NCBI GenBank assembly: GCA_019775845.1
Contig: JADQAV010000009.1
Location: 744,001 to 808,000 of the forward strand
Direction: 5' to 3'
Source of the DNA: Myrmaecium sp. VS I D KN 1
Taxonomy: Eukaryota > Ascomycota > Dothideomycetes > Valsariales > Valsariaceae
DNA length: 64,000 nt
The translations under genes and the position numbers were made by a program. Under the pieces are notes generated by a model. That model did not search any database, was not told the DNA's origin, and was given only the letters and a program-made list of their open reading frames with translations. This document shows positions 8,941 to 22,153 of this stretch, piece by piece. Positions within the stretch are counted from its first letter, which is position 1. Each line of letters starts with the position of its first letter.

Positions 8941-10527
8941 ATTGGTAGATATTGAAGCCGTTGAGGCAGCTGCCGTCGACCGTTGGAGAGTCCAGCAGAC
9001 GAAAGGGTTTGTCAAGAGCAGCACGCCTCAAACGGCATCGGTCATTTCTCGTTGAGAGGGGGTTGCGAATCCGCTGACGAGCTCTGGCCGTCTGTGACTG
9101 CCGGCTGCATTGCGTGATGAAGGGGTGCGATTGATGGGAAGGAGCATGTCCCCCTGCTGATCGAAAACTGAGGCTTTCTGCGCAGTAGTAGGTACTAGGG
9201 AAGCCTGGTCTGCTCGGCCCATGGCCCGGGATATAAACCTCCCTATAGAGGAGGGTGGTCGAGTTCCTGCACACCAGGCAGATGGCCGGACGCCCCCGAA
9301 CAAGGGGAGGGAAAAAATTCTCGATCTTCTTCCGTTCCACCAGTAGTTGCACAACACGAGAGAGGATCGCACGAGCGTTCCGTCGCGCGTTTGTATTCAA
9401 TGGCCGGCCCCGTCGACGCCTTGGTACGACCGATAGCTCCCCCGTCTTTCGCAAGAGGATCTCGCATCGAATGTGATATATCAATATGTCTCCGCTTCCC
9501 CTTTTGACAATGATCCCTCTCCGTCCGCGTTGCTTGCCGGCCTTCTCTCTGCTTCCCATCCCGTCTTGCCCCTGACTTCGATGTGCACTGCGAGATGCCT
9601 CGCCGTCTAGCGAAGAGCCTTGAGCAACACGGGTGCTTCTGTTATACATCGCCCACGCTTTGTCACATTATATCGCTAGTGGCTCGTCTCCCATCGTCCA
9701 AGCATCTGCTCTCAACCGGCCTGTGTCTTTCCAGCGACCAGCCTCGAGTTACCCAGTCTCCACATGACGGCAAATCCGCCCAAGCACAAGAGGGGAAGGA
9801 CGTTGCCAAACTCGAAGATCGAAGGGAAGGCGCTCTTTGCTCCCCCGGCTGCAGTACACCCGCCTTGACCTCTTCGAGTATCTTGACAGCTTTCCCCACA
9901 CTGTCAGTGACCACCCAGCCTTACCGCAAAGCTGCACAGGCTCAACATTCTCGACCAGCCAAGTTCAAGAAACCGGAAAACGAACAGCTCATTTCTCTGC
10001 CCCACGGACGCGTGCATGTGGTTATGGCCGTGTTCTAATCCAGGAGAAGAAGAAGGAGCCAAGCAATATGGAGAGTTGAGAGGTGCTGTGCCGGTCTTGT
10101 CGATGCCGGGATAGAGCTCGATTCTCGGGTGCGACGAGAGACTGAGTTAGGTGGCGCATCTACGAGGGCAATGTCGGACTGAAGAGTGTCGAGAAAGTAT
10201 AAAGAGACAGTACCTCCATCGCCGTTGACAGCTGGGACACGATCACTTCTTCCCTCAAGCTTCTGAACACTCCGCTCCTGACACCTACGTTCCGATTAGC
10301 CAGCGTCTTCCGCCGGTACTAAGCAGGCTTCCTCGTCCATCAGCGTCTTTCGATCTTCGTTATATTCCACGCGCCTTCTCAAAGTGAGTTTGTCCTGTGT
10401 CAGGCGCCTACCTCTCTGTGTTCTGACATGGCATGTAAGCCCTCAACGGCAGCCAGAGATAAATCGCGAGCCACGTTCGCCTTAAAGCATCCGACATTTC
10501 CACGAGTTCCGTCCAACGACGCTCAGC
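8941..10527. other. intergenic, no supported gene
   Basis: Several open frames of 70-240 codons exist on both strands but none shows a family, a signal peptide or a believable exon structure. One of them covers the tRNA. TATAAAG at 10198-10204 begins the promoter of the next gene. Confidence 0.4.
10198..10204 (+). promoter_or_regulatory. TATA box
   Basis: TATAAAG on the plus strand, followed by a pyrimidine-rich leader that ends at the ATG at 10528. Confidence 0.4.
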
Positions 10528-10749
10528 ATGTGCCAATTCGAGTCCATCCATTACGCCTGTGGCCACGCCGGTCGACGGTTGATCAAGCACTGCCACTTCG
10601 CCCGCAACGACCCCAACCATCAGTGCTTTGGAGCGTGGAGCATCAAGCGCGAATGGCAGCAGCCAACTGAGAAGTGCCCGACGTGCACAATGGCCCACTT
10701 GCAAGCGGCGTATCAGGCTCAACTGCGCGGTATGGGACGGATGCATTAG
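10528..10749 (+). CDS. small Cys/His-rich protein, probably zinc-binding
   Basis: An intronless 73-aa protein. Cys and His are spaced as in a compact metal-binding module: C2, H8, C11, H13, H21, C22, H23, C33, and C50-P-T-C53. The YACGH motif near the N-terminus and a late CPxC pair recur in many short uncharacterised ascomycete proteins that look like reduced RING or zinc-ribbon modules. There is no signal peptide or membrane segment, so it is probably nuclear or cytosolic. No partner can be inferred from the neighbours. The start is the first ATG of this frame after the pyrimidine-rich leader. Confidence 0.65.
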   Translation: MCQFESIHYACGHAGRRLIKHCHFARNDPNHQCFGAWSIKREWQQPTEKCPTCTMAHLQAAYQAQLRGMGRMH

Positions 10750-12729
10750 AATGCTGATGCGAACCCGCCATTCTCTCTATTATTCCCTCTCTCAAAATGA
10801 AGCGTGTTCAGGCGGATGAATGTCTTGATAGGTATCACATGGGGAAGTCGGCGCGTTTGCGAGGGGTGGTTTAGATCGTTGTCGTTCATTTTTTTCTTCT
10901 GAAGCAAAGGCCCGATGGCAAGCTGAGAAGGCGAGGGACTACTGAACACGGTGGCCAGTTTCGCGCAGCATCTCTCCTTTTTCGGCTGTAGATTAGAGAA
11001 AGAATCATCATCCCATCCCATTGGCACAAATCGGATGCACTGCGGAGGTTGCGAAAGGATGTGACGGCCCAGCAGGTTTCTTGCGGTCTCTTCCACTGTT
11101 CCCTCTAGCCGTCCGCGTATCACCGCGCGTGCGGACCTTGACACGGTGCCATACTGCAGACGCACCCCGTAGCTCAGATTGGGATCCTTACTGGAGAAGG
11201 AAGACGTTCTTTCGACCGTTCCCTTCCAGAGATCATTGCCGATACATGTCGCGGTGTGTATTCCGTACAACCTCAGGTCGATCAACAACTGCACTGTTGT
11301 CGCCAGCCGTTAACACAGAACAACTGTTTCAATTCGGATCAACTCAACTTCCTCTCACTATGAAATTCTCTTCGCCATCGGACCTGATGGTCAGTCACAC
11401 CATGTTCCAACCTATGGGAGGACTGCCATCTTCTCCAGCGGGGACGCAGATATGCTGTATCCACGGTCAGACGCTGGGCCACCTGAGGACGAAGTGACAG
11501 GTCGGTCGTACCGCCGTTATTTGTGTCTTGTGCCCAGGCTTCTCCACTCGTGCACCGTGTCTCGAGACTTGCTCATGGCACGCTCGTGAGGATGAGTTAA
11601 ATCAAACATCATTGCCACACGATGCATGGCTGTTCATAGTGCATCGCTGAGGGATCAAGTCGCTGTCTTAACATGATCTGGTATTCATACATACCGGTAG
11701 CCCGAGGACGCGAGCGAGAGCGGAGTTAATAGGAAGTCCTGCCTGCCAGGCCCCTGGCCGTAGGAATCAAGTCGTGTAGTTAGCCAAATGCAGCTTCGAC
11801 CTTTGCAAGGGAGGCTGGGCAGTCACCCTCTGACCTGGTGGACGGTACACAAAGCCTGCAAGTTGCACCACATGATGGTTGTCCGTCGGAGACCGCCGCG
11901 AAACCACTGCCGCAGAAGCTAGCAAAACCTGCCTGCCGATCTCTCCATACAGCTCTTGATCAGCCTGGGTACTCCTGTTGACCAATACTTTCAGACGATT
12001 AGATGAAGCGTGGAAAGAGGCTCACACAGCCAAGGGCGGAGAAAGGATGGCAAGAAGTCGATGGTGGGTACTAAGAGACATGAGTACTGAACCCACGACT
12101 CCCAGCTTTGCAAGACTATGTTTCTGAGCCCTGCGACGGTAATCGCGGCTCTTCCCTTCATGAGATTACACATCTTTCCCCAGAGCTGTACGCCAGCGAA
12201 GAAAAACCTGCGATTGACACAGCGTGATACGTGCGTGACCACCTTATAACATGTGGTCGATTAAAGCTAGCCAAGGAGGGGAGTCAAGTTCACGAAGCAC
12301 CGAAGGCCAGCGGCAGCCGTTTCGCTGCGCGGTGGCACAAGTAATCCCTTCCACGCTGCCGGCAGGGAACTTCTGTCAGCCAAGTCGACCGTGGCTGTGT
12401 ATCTTTGATTCACAGCTAGTCTGCTGCGAGGGTTTTCATGATAGGATGCTAAGGAGTCCATTTAGAGGAGTCGTTCGCGCTGTGAGAAACCATACTGCCC
12501 TATGAGATCCAATACAACAGTCCCCTGTCTTTGCCAGCTTCACGCTCGTCCGCATCGCGGATTTCAGTGCAGCGGTCCGAGAGCCGAGTCTACAGCGATG
12601 ATTGAAAGGTACTTTTGCCACTCTTCCATGAAATCGCAGGATGCTTCGCACTTCGCCCAGTCCACCAGACTTCAGCTCGGACGTCTTGCGTTCTTCCTTC
12701 TTCTACAACCTACTTTTCTTTCCATGAAG
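10750..12729. other. intergenic, no supported gene
   Basis: Two kilobases of average composition. A frame ending at 11497 contains an ATG at 11360 with good context (TCTCACTATGAAATTC), but the 45-residue product has no recognisable feature. No RNA gene was found. Confidence 0.4.
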
Positions 12730-13417
12730 TCAACCCAGATTGGTTGCACCTTCAACGATTCCGACGATATTGTATCGCTTGCTGAAGAACGTGAACCAAT
12801 CGTTCAGGACTTTCTTGTCTTTGTCCGGCAGATCTTCCCACTCTGGTCGGCAATCTTCTGGCTTCAGGCTGCTTTGGGCAAGCGCTCTGGAGGCATCACG
12901 GCCAGTGAACACTGCCGATTCAGAGTAGATTAGCCATACGTATGACAGAAGTAGACAAAAAAAGAACCGAAGTGGCCGTAACCTACCCTTATAATTGCCC
13001 TTGGGACCGTAAGCTTCGTTGCCACTGACATCGAAGACGCGTCCCTGTCCATTCAGCAATAGGATGTGCCGAGTCAGCCCGCTGTACCCTGCATGGGGAG
13101 CCTTTTTTCCGGTGTGGTAGAATGCACGATGCACTTAGCAGCGGTAGCTGCATCATACATGGCATGCAGAGGCAGGCATCGGGGTGCAGGCAGCATTTGG
13201 AGGTTGTACCTTGATCGCAACATATGTCGGATATCCTTCATGTGTTCCTAATGATAGAGACAAGGCAGTTAACACATGATGCCTGGGACTCGCAGCATCC
13301 AGGGTATTCAGACTTACCGTCGCATTTGGCTAGATAGTCGGGACTAATGGGGTCGTCGCGGGGCGGATCGAGCTGAACAGGATTCTTTGGTGCGAAACGC
13401 TCCTTGGTCTCCGCCAT
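12730..13417 (-). CDS. dap1: Dap1-like membrane-associated progesterone receptor family heme protein
   Basis: Four exons on the minus strand, 13417-13318, 13247-13210, 13044-12987 and 12911-12730, encode 125 aa; introns are 70, 165 and 75 nt, all GT-AG. The product is a single cytochrome-b5-like domain. It has the MAPR signature GRVFDVSGNEAYGPKGNY, then VFTGRDASRALA, and ends with the conserved WFTFFSKRYNIVGIV. Tyr58 and Tyr64 sit where PGRMC1/Dap1 proteins have the tyrosines of the heme pocket. In yeast Dap1 binds heme and supports Erg11 (lanosterol demethylase) and azole tolerance. No N-terminal membrane helix is present in this model, so the protein would be soluble or held by partners. 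The start codon is only about 290 bp from the RIP-mutated block, which must contain or abut its promoter. Confidence 0.9.
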
Positions 13418-13705
13418 GTTGGTCGATCTGATCTGGGCTGGACACCTCAGTTGGTACACGCAACGAGGATGTAGCTGACGGGACTTGAGGTTAGGATTGC
13501 GGAGCACTGACTATTCGCAGATGAACCCGATCCTCTCGGTCCCTGGATCGGTGGGGTAGACATTGCCCGAGAACCTACCCCGCTTCATCGAGATGTCATG
13601 CACGGGTACCAAGGGTGCTAAGAAAAGTAAGGCGTCTTGTTACCGTGGTGACCATCATTTCGCTTAGTAAGCAAATGGGTCTATGAGGTACTAGTAGGTA
13701 CCTTA

Positions 13706-13746
13706 CCTCAGTTAAACTCAGACGAACGATTATTACGCTAAACCGC
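13706..13746 (+). repeat. left terminal inverted repeat of the 8.3-kb block
   Basis: Starts CCTCAGTTAAACTCAGACG and reaches TAAACCGC at 13739-13746. It matches the reverse complement of 21974-22015 with several changes, mostly of the C-to-T/G-to-A kind expected from RIP. Confidence 0.6.
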
Positions 13747-16700
13747 ATATATATACGCAGCGGCTAGCTAATTAGGGTGATTAATACTATATAAGGAACC
13801 CCGATACTAATTAGGATCTAAGAGACTTTAATATCCTTTTATATAGTAGCGCGGACACCTTACTATATAATAATATATATAAACTTCTATAAAATTCAGT
13901 GTTATAACTATAATATATTTTATTATTTTATATATATTAATTAATAGCCTAATTAATATATTATATTTTATTAAAATATTAGTCTTACTAGTAAGTTCTA
14001 TTATTAATAATACGCTAGTTAAAACGTACGCTTTAGAGCTTCTATTTATACTTAATAATATACTATCTAATAATACCCGCTCTATATAACTACTTCTTAA
14101 AGATAATTTAAATAACGCGGACGATACTTCTAATAGTATAAATAATATAAATAAAGTAGATATTAAAGACGATAATACTAGGTAAAAGTATTTATTAGTA
14201 AATAAAAAGCTTAATATTATTATAAACTTACCTTATTAGTAGTCTATATTATTCCCTAATCTTATATAAGCCTAGATACTATATAATTCTATAAATATTA
14301 TAATCTAGAAGAGGAAGCGCGTAAAGTATACTAATATAATAAGATATAAGAAGACGCTAGCTCTATTAAATATTATATATATAAATAAGAAATATCGGGC
14401 TGCGCTCTTTAGTAACTAGGAGTATAAAATAATAATATTAATAATATAGTAGATATAATAAGGGATAATCTAGTTAAGCTTTAGAAGAAAGAGCTAATAT
14501 TTACTTAATTTAATTTAACGTAGGCTTTAAGGGACGATATATTTAATAAATTTATAAATAGTATCTAGTATATTATATACTACTCGAATAATAGAGTATA
14601 TATATATATATTATTATATATCTTAAGTAGACGACGGACGTCTTATCTTAATTATAAGTATACTTAGTTTTACTAAATTATATAACTTTTTAAACTACTT
14701 TACGTAGGTACTTAGTCTATACTTCTCCGCCTTTAATATTAAATAGCTCGTCCTCTCCTTACTTAATAGCCTTAGTATTATAAAGAGTTATATAATAATT
14801 TAGTAATAGAATATACGCCTCGCTAGAGCTATAAAGGTAGATTATTAATAAGTTATATATATACTACTAGCTAATACTATATAAGAGCTTAGTTTATAGT
14901 ATAAATTTATAGCTATTCTATATCTATTATAATAACTTTAACTATTACTAGACTACGCGTTATTAAGTAATAGAGGAGACTAGTACCTTCTATTTATATA
15001 TAATTAAGAAAGTCTTTTACGCGCGAGATATCCTACTTACTAGTCTTATAAAGTTAATAATTAACCGCGAGTACTATATATAACTAATTAATATTTTCCT
15101 CGCGCTTAGTAGTCCTATTAGTTTAACTAGTAAATCCGTCTTAAAGTACTTTATTATTAAAGTAATTAAGGCTATATTCCTAATAAAGATAGATATAATC
15201 TTTAATAAAGCTAAGTAGTATTATTTATTAATACTAATACTTAACTACTTAGAACTAGTATCTATATATTATATATTACTTAGGCCTATACTAGAGAGTA
15301 AGGCTATTATTACTAGTAATTATTATATTATCGTAGATATCTTCTATAATTAACTAAAGGTACTTACTAACTAACTTTATAATAGGCTCTTCCTCCTCTT
15401 TAGTAATTAGAAAACCGTATAGCTTATATACTTATATTAGGTAAGTATATTAAGGCTATAGATATAGTAGACCGGCTTAACTAATTACTTCTTATCCTTA
15501 GTCTTTAGTATACGCGCTAGGCGTATCTTAATATAATTATAATAGCTTATTTTACTACTATAAATATACCTAGTAACTTTTCTACGCTTTATATATATAT
15601 AAACTACTTTAGTTAGCGTAATATTCTACTTAAAAAAGTACTTTTCTACTTTATAGAGGAACTTATTATTTATAGCTTCTATATATATATTATAGTAATC
15701 TTTATTAATATACTACTACGCGGCTAATGTAATCTTTACTAAAAAGGTAGCTTATTATATATAGTTAGTTTACTTAGTACTACGTACTTCCTTACTCTTA
15801 TTAATACTATTTAAGAATAGTATATATTATAGATAGCCTAGATACCTTATATATATAAACTACTACTAAGCCTAATAGTAGACCTTATTAGTATAGTATT
15901 ACTTATATACTACCTAATAGTAAGTTATTTAACTATATTTAATTTATCGCTCTAGTAGATAGTTACTTTATTTTATACTTTACTATTAAAAATAGTAATC
16001 TAAGGCTATTATATTATATTATTATACGTAGTTATATCTACTTTACGGGTTTAAGCTCGACGAACTACGTATAAGAAATAATTAGCCTCTAGAAATTAGT
16101 TATATTACTATATACTAATTCTATACTCTAGCGTACGATACTTATAAATAGTCTTATTAATAACTATAGTAGTATAGCTACTTTTTATAAGGTTAATTAG
16201 ATAAATAAACTACTTAATCTTAAATTAAAGGAACTTATATAGTCGCGTAGTAGTAGTATTTATAATATTAACTTCCTTTTTATATATAGTATCTACTTAT
16301 ATAAATATATATATAAATAATATATATTATAGGCTTAAGCGGACGTTTAGTAAGCGTATAAGTATAAAGTATACTATAAAATTAATATTATATAATATTC
16401 TTTTCCTAGCTAATACTATACTTACGCGCTCTATACTAGTTAGCTATAAGAAAACTACTATATAATATATATTATATATTATATAAACTAGCGCTAATAG
16501 GCTTCCTTTAGTAGTAGCGAGTATTAATAATTACGATAATATATATAATATAAGTAGTAGTATAGAAGATATTAGACTACTTTTATTAATTCTTATTATA
16601 TATTTATAGCTTTCCGTATATTATAGCCTGTATATCTTTCTTATATAGTCCTTATTTTAATACTATTAACTTTCCTATTATAGTCCTCGTATTTTACTAT

Positions 16701-19700
16701 TATTAATTTTCCTATTTCCTATTATAGTATTTATTATATACTTCTCTTATATAGTCTTATTTATATTTATAGGCTTATAGATAGCGCCTTATATATCCTT
16801 AATAACGTCTTATATCTACGTATCCGTAATAACGCCTTATATCTTACTAGTATTCTTATAAATAGTCTTTTTACTAGTATTATTATTAATATCCTCCTTA
16901 CTAGCATCTTATTTAGCAGCACCCTGTTTAGTAGTACTATATTTAATATTATTCTACTTAGTTATCTTATATATTACCTTACTAGTAAGATACGTACTTA
17001 TAATTACTACGTACCTAGTTAGAGCTTATAGATTTTCTATAGTAGCTACGTAAAGTTAGCTTATAGCCTACTTAAGTTAATTAAATACAGTTAGGAGTCT
17101 TACTATAGCCTTATAATAAGCTTCCGGTAAGAATTATATAATATAATCGCTAAATTTATATTAGGCCTCTTAAAGTAAATTTATTATCCTCTTACTTATA
17201 TACTTAAAGCTTATACTAGTATCTATAACTAACTTAATATCTACTACTATAGTTATAGTCTAACCGTATATAACTTCTATATATTTAATAATCTTATAAA
17301 TAGTAGTACGTAACTCGCTATTAAGTATAGCTAAATTAGCGTAGATTAATATATTCCTCTTCTTAATTACCTCGACTTAATATATTAGCTCTATTATATA
17401 TATATAAATAGTATTTATATCTCCGCTATATCTAGTAATATCTGCAGCTACTTCTACGTAATATACCTACTCTATAGCCTAAGTAAGTTATTTAATAAAC
17501 TTCCTATTAGCTAGTATATTTAGGGGCTTTTTAAATAACCTTAGGAGTATATTATTAACGCGTACAGCCTCCGTATTTATATCTTATATAAGCGTAATAT
17601 TAAGTAGGGCCGTATTATAAGTATTAATAATATATAAAACTAAGTTTACTTTTATATAAACTTACTTAGCTATCGAGCGTACCTAGTTAATATTAATATT
17701 TACTTAAGTAAGCTGCTTTTTAATCTATCCCTAATATATCTCCTAATTATCTAGCTTTATAAGGATTATTTCGGAAAGCTTCCTAACTTTTATAATAATA
17801 TTAATATAGTCTTTATCTAGATATAACGTACTACTTAATATCTTAGGGCTAGGATTAGTTTATTTAGGTATAGGTATAGGTATAGGCGTAAATATATTTA
17901 TAAATACTTCTTATATATTTATAAATACTCCCTACTTATACTTAATACGCTACTTTTTTTTCTTTTAAGTAAGTATATTAGGTACTAATCTCTTCTTAAT
18001 AGCGGGTATAGGGGCTAATAATAATATAAGTATAATAGCTATCCTTATCCTTTTACTCTTTATAAGTATAATTAATATAATTAATACTAATAATATAGTT
18101 ACTACGAGCTTCTCAGCCTTTATTAACGCTATAGACGCAGATATAAACGCCTATATATTAGCGACTTTATTAATTTTCTAGTAGTTTATATAACTATTAC
18201 GCGCGGAGACTTAATATCTTAAATAGGTTTTCTTTAACTAAACGCCGGCCTAATAGAGATTACTATAGTATATATAATAGGGATATTCTTTATTATAATA
18301 TAACTAGTAGGAGATAGGGTAATTTATTCTATATATACCCTTAATATACTAGTAGTACGTTAGGCGCGTTTTCTATTATTTAAAAAGACTATCTTATTTC
18401 TTACTTACCTCGCGGAGATAGTTATAGGCGTAGTTAATAGGCGGCTTTAATATAAGAATACTTAATAGCTTATAGGAATCTATTTTAAGCGGCTCTAACT
18501 TCTTAATAATATTATTACTACTCTTCTTATTATTCTTAACTAACTTATATACTACTTATATAATAGTAGTATCCTTAGCTAGTATAGCCTTACTACGCTT
18601 TTTAGAGGGTATATTATAACTAGTTAGTATATACTATTAATAAATTAACTAATATCGACGTATATATTATTACTAATAAATAGTATATATAAGATATCTA
18701 CTATACTATTAATACTAAACTACTTTAGTTATATTAATATTAAATTTACTATAATTAATACTTAATTAGGACTGCGGCTTTACCGGCTAGACTATATACT
18801 AAATATATATAAATATTAAACCTAAACTAATAGAAGTAATATAGTAAGTAACTAGGAAGATATTTATATATATATTAACGTTATATAGTAATAAAAGGCG
18901 TTATAGGAGGTAGGATAGTAAAGGAGAGTTAATTAACTAGTAATAGCGGAGATATATAATATAATATAGGATAGTATAGTATAAAGTAATAAGAGTATAA
19001 AAATACTAGATATTTAATATCTTATATAGCTATTTACCGCTATACTACTTCTACTAACTATATTATTTCTACTAATATTACTTCCTTAACCGCCGCTACT
19101 TTATACTATTAGCTAGTATATTAGTAGTACCTAATTAGGAGGGGTTATATTACTAAATATAATAGTATTTAATATAATATTTACTAGCGGTATATAATTA
19201 TAAGGAGCTATACTACTAAGTATAATTAGTAGAGCTATTTAGTAGGCTACCGCTAGTATAGGTATATTAACCTATATAAATAATATAAGAGGACGCTTTT
19301 AAAACTATAGTAGTATAAGAAATAATAGCTAGATAGTCTAGGACGATAATAGTATATATTTATTTAAACTATATAGTATTAGGCCGATCCTTATATAGTC
19401 TTCTTAAATATAGCTTTTTTACTATATTAATAAGATAAAGTTATTTAGGTTATTACCTAATACTAATACGTCCTAGCTTAATATATAGCTATATAATAAG
19501 TCTCTATTAATAATTTTACTAGATTACTAATATATTTCGTATATTAAGTTATCCGTTACTACTAGCTCGCTATATATAATAAATAGTAAATTATAGAGAG
19601 CCTAACTAACTTACTAATAAAACTAGGCCTATATAAATATAAATATACACGCGAGAGACCTAGCTAAATTATTATTATTACGTATATAAGAGGCGCTGTA

Positions 19701-21971
19701 TTTAGTAAGTTTATTATATATATAATAGTTATAATTTAAATAATACCGATCTACCGGAATAAGCTATATTATATTAATATTAGCTTTTACTTCGTAGAAG
19801 ACGTCTAGCTAAGGCTTATATAAATACTTAGATATATTTATAAATTTATATATTATATCTAGTAACTATTTATATTACTTAATATATAATTAAGCTTATT
19901 TACTACTATCTATAGGCCTCTATATATAGAGCCTAAGGCTGATTAATATACTATCTATATTTATTTCTTAGATAAGGGGAAGTATACTGCCTAGTATATT
20001 CTCTATACTATTATTAGACGATGCGACCGACGATATATTAAATATATTATTAATTATAATAAGGTTTATTATTAAATATATAAAACTCCCTGTAAGTTTA
20101 TCCTCTATAATTACTTCTTAGTTAAGCTAACTTAGGTATAATACCTTAAAGGAGTAGATATAACTACCTCGCGTATATTATAGTATTAAATATACTACGC
20201 TAACTATATATCTAGCTCTTAAATATAAGGTATACCTCCCTTATTATACTATTTAAATAAGCTACTCTCTTCTACCGCTACTAGGTTATTATAGCGCTAG
20301 GCGAATATATAATACTAAACTATACTACTTAAGAGATATCTAGGATATTAGCTCTATTAGCTAAGATATTAAAATAAATAAAGATATAAATAGAATAGCT
20401 TAACTTAAACTCTATATAAATATATAACTTATTATTTTTAGCGTATATTAAATAAAGCTCCTATATAGCGATAGTAGCCTATTAGGTTATATATTTATAT
20501 AGTATAAGCTATTACTATAATACTAATATATACTCTTTTCCTTTATACTTATTATTAATAAAGATAATTATCTTATTAATTAAAAGTAGCGTAGGTATAT
20601 ATCGCGGCTATACGTCTAGATTATAGTTAATAGACGTAGTTTCGAGGATAAATAATACTACTTCGAACTAATAAGGCCCTCTATAATATATATAATTATA
20701 GATAATTACTAAGTTTAGTTAATTAATTATTATCCGTATTAACTATATATCCTAATTAAATCTAGTAAGAGTATATATATTCTAGCGCGTAACTTTATTA
20801 AGCGTTACTATATAAGCGAACTATAAAATAGAGCCTAGGATATTATATAGCTTATATAGTTAAATATATTTATATTAGAAGGAAGTACCCTAGATATATA
20901 TAAAGTATACTTCGTCTATAATAATATAACTAATATATACGCGGAAGATAGGATTACGAAGAATTATATAAAACTTTATACTTATAATTTACTTAGAGGA
21001 TACTAAGATATATATATACCGGCCCTATAGAATATCCGTAGAGATGCTATTAAATATAGTCTACTTAGTAATAAGTATAGACTTTATATTAGGGAGGCGC
21101 TTAGTACTTATTATCTAGTCCTTATCTATTATATTTAATAGAAGAATTACTAGTATAATACTACTACGTACTAAGAGTAATATACTTTATAGTATTATAC
21201 TTTTCTTAAAGCCGGTATATATAACTAGAAATAAGTCTTTATATTAGAAAACTAACTATTATAATATATCTAGCTACTCCGGTCGAGGTTTATATATATT
21301 TAACTTTATAAGTATCTTATAAATAGCCTCTTTTATATTATATTATTACTATTAGACGTGTTAAGAACCGCCTATTAAGTAACCTATAGCTTATATTATT
21401 ATATATTATAAAAAGTCGCCTTATAGCTCTTATTACGTAACTATAATATATTTAGTATATCTTTAGTAACCCTTCTACTATATCTTCGTCGCTTTAAATA
21501 ATATTAACCTTATTATAAGTATATTTAGTAGTATAAAAGGCGGTTACTAATCGGGCTATATAAATATTAATAATATATAATATACGTAATTTTATAGTAT
21601 AGAGCTATTAAGCGAGGGTAGATAAGACGACCTATATATATATATTTATTAGTATTTATATAGTAGTTATATATATAAGGCGTATAAAAGGCTAGAATTA
21701 AGCTATAGAATCCGTACTATTATATAAACTTAAAATTACCTTTAAAGAATAGCCCCCTTATAAGTAATAGCGTAGGCGGGGATCTATTTAAATTATTAGA
21801 TAGAGTATACTTATATCTTAAAGGTATTAACTTTTAATAATATATAGTATAATACTAGTAATATAGTAATATAATTAAGGTATATAAATCGACTTTTTAG
21901 AAGGAGTATATTATATAATAAGGCGCTAAAAGATCTTAGATTAACTTACGATATCCGTATTAATACGCGGA

Positions 21972-22015
21972 GCGGTTTAAGATTTATCTAATAAGTTAGT
22001 CTGAGCTCGCTGAGG
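21972..22015 (-). repeat. right terminal inverted repeat of the 8.3-kb block
   Basis: Ends CTGAGCTCGCTGAGG on the plus strand; the reverse complement begins CCTCAGCGAGCTCAGAC. It is less mutated than the left copy. Confidence 0.6.
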
Positions 22016-22153
22016 TAAGTAAGTACCTTAGGTAGGTAATATTCCGGCAGACAGCTACCTATTTGCTCTATCTATAGCTTTTCTAATAGCAAAGTATCTA
22101 ACAATGCTCCATCCTTTGTATATACAATGATTACAGAAACTAACATTTCAGCT
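22016..22153. other. short spacer between RIP block and rrn6 3' end
   Basis: Composition returns to normal within a few tens of bases of the inverted repeat. No gene is present. Confidence 0.6.

Larger units (their letters stand above)
13706..22015. mobile_element. 8.3-kb RIP-mutated repeat block with degenerate terminal inverted repeats
   Basis: Extremely TA-rich DNA, almost without CpA or TpG but with CpG kept, and no open frame of 60 codons on either strand. That is the signature of heavy RIP on a repeated element. The ends are inverted copies: CCTCAG plus a related stretch (ACTCAGACGAAC at left, CTCAGACTAAC in the reversed right end) and TAAACCGC further in. TA flanks both ends and may be the target duplication. 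The inverted ends favour a DNA transposon or nested transposons. The superfamily cannot be read because the coding content is erased. It could hold more than one element. Confidence 0.75.

Noticed and set aside
8918-9649. 243-codon minus-strand open frame
   Set aside because: It overlaps the 5' part of the tRNA-Ala(AGC) gene and has no family or compositional support.
9583-10038. 151-codon plus-strand open frame
   Set aside because: The frame begins with GTG and the product looks random; no homology is recognised.
10746-11294. 182-codon minus-strand open frame
   Set aside because: No recognisable feature; the codon pattern is unlike the neighbouring genes.
11360-11497. Short frame with well-placed ATG (45 residues)
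   Set aside because: The start context is good, but the peptide has no features and no upstream promoter signal; too weak to call.
13706-22015. LTR-type retroelement as the source of the large RIP block
   Set aside because: I looked for long direct repeats at the two ends and found inverted ones instead; an inner, unrelated element cannot be excluded.
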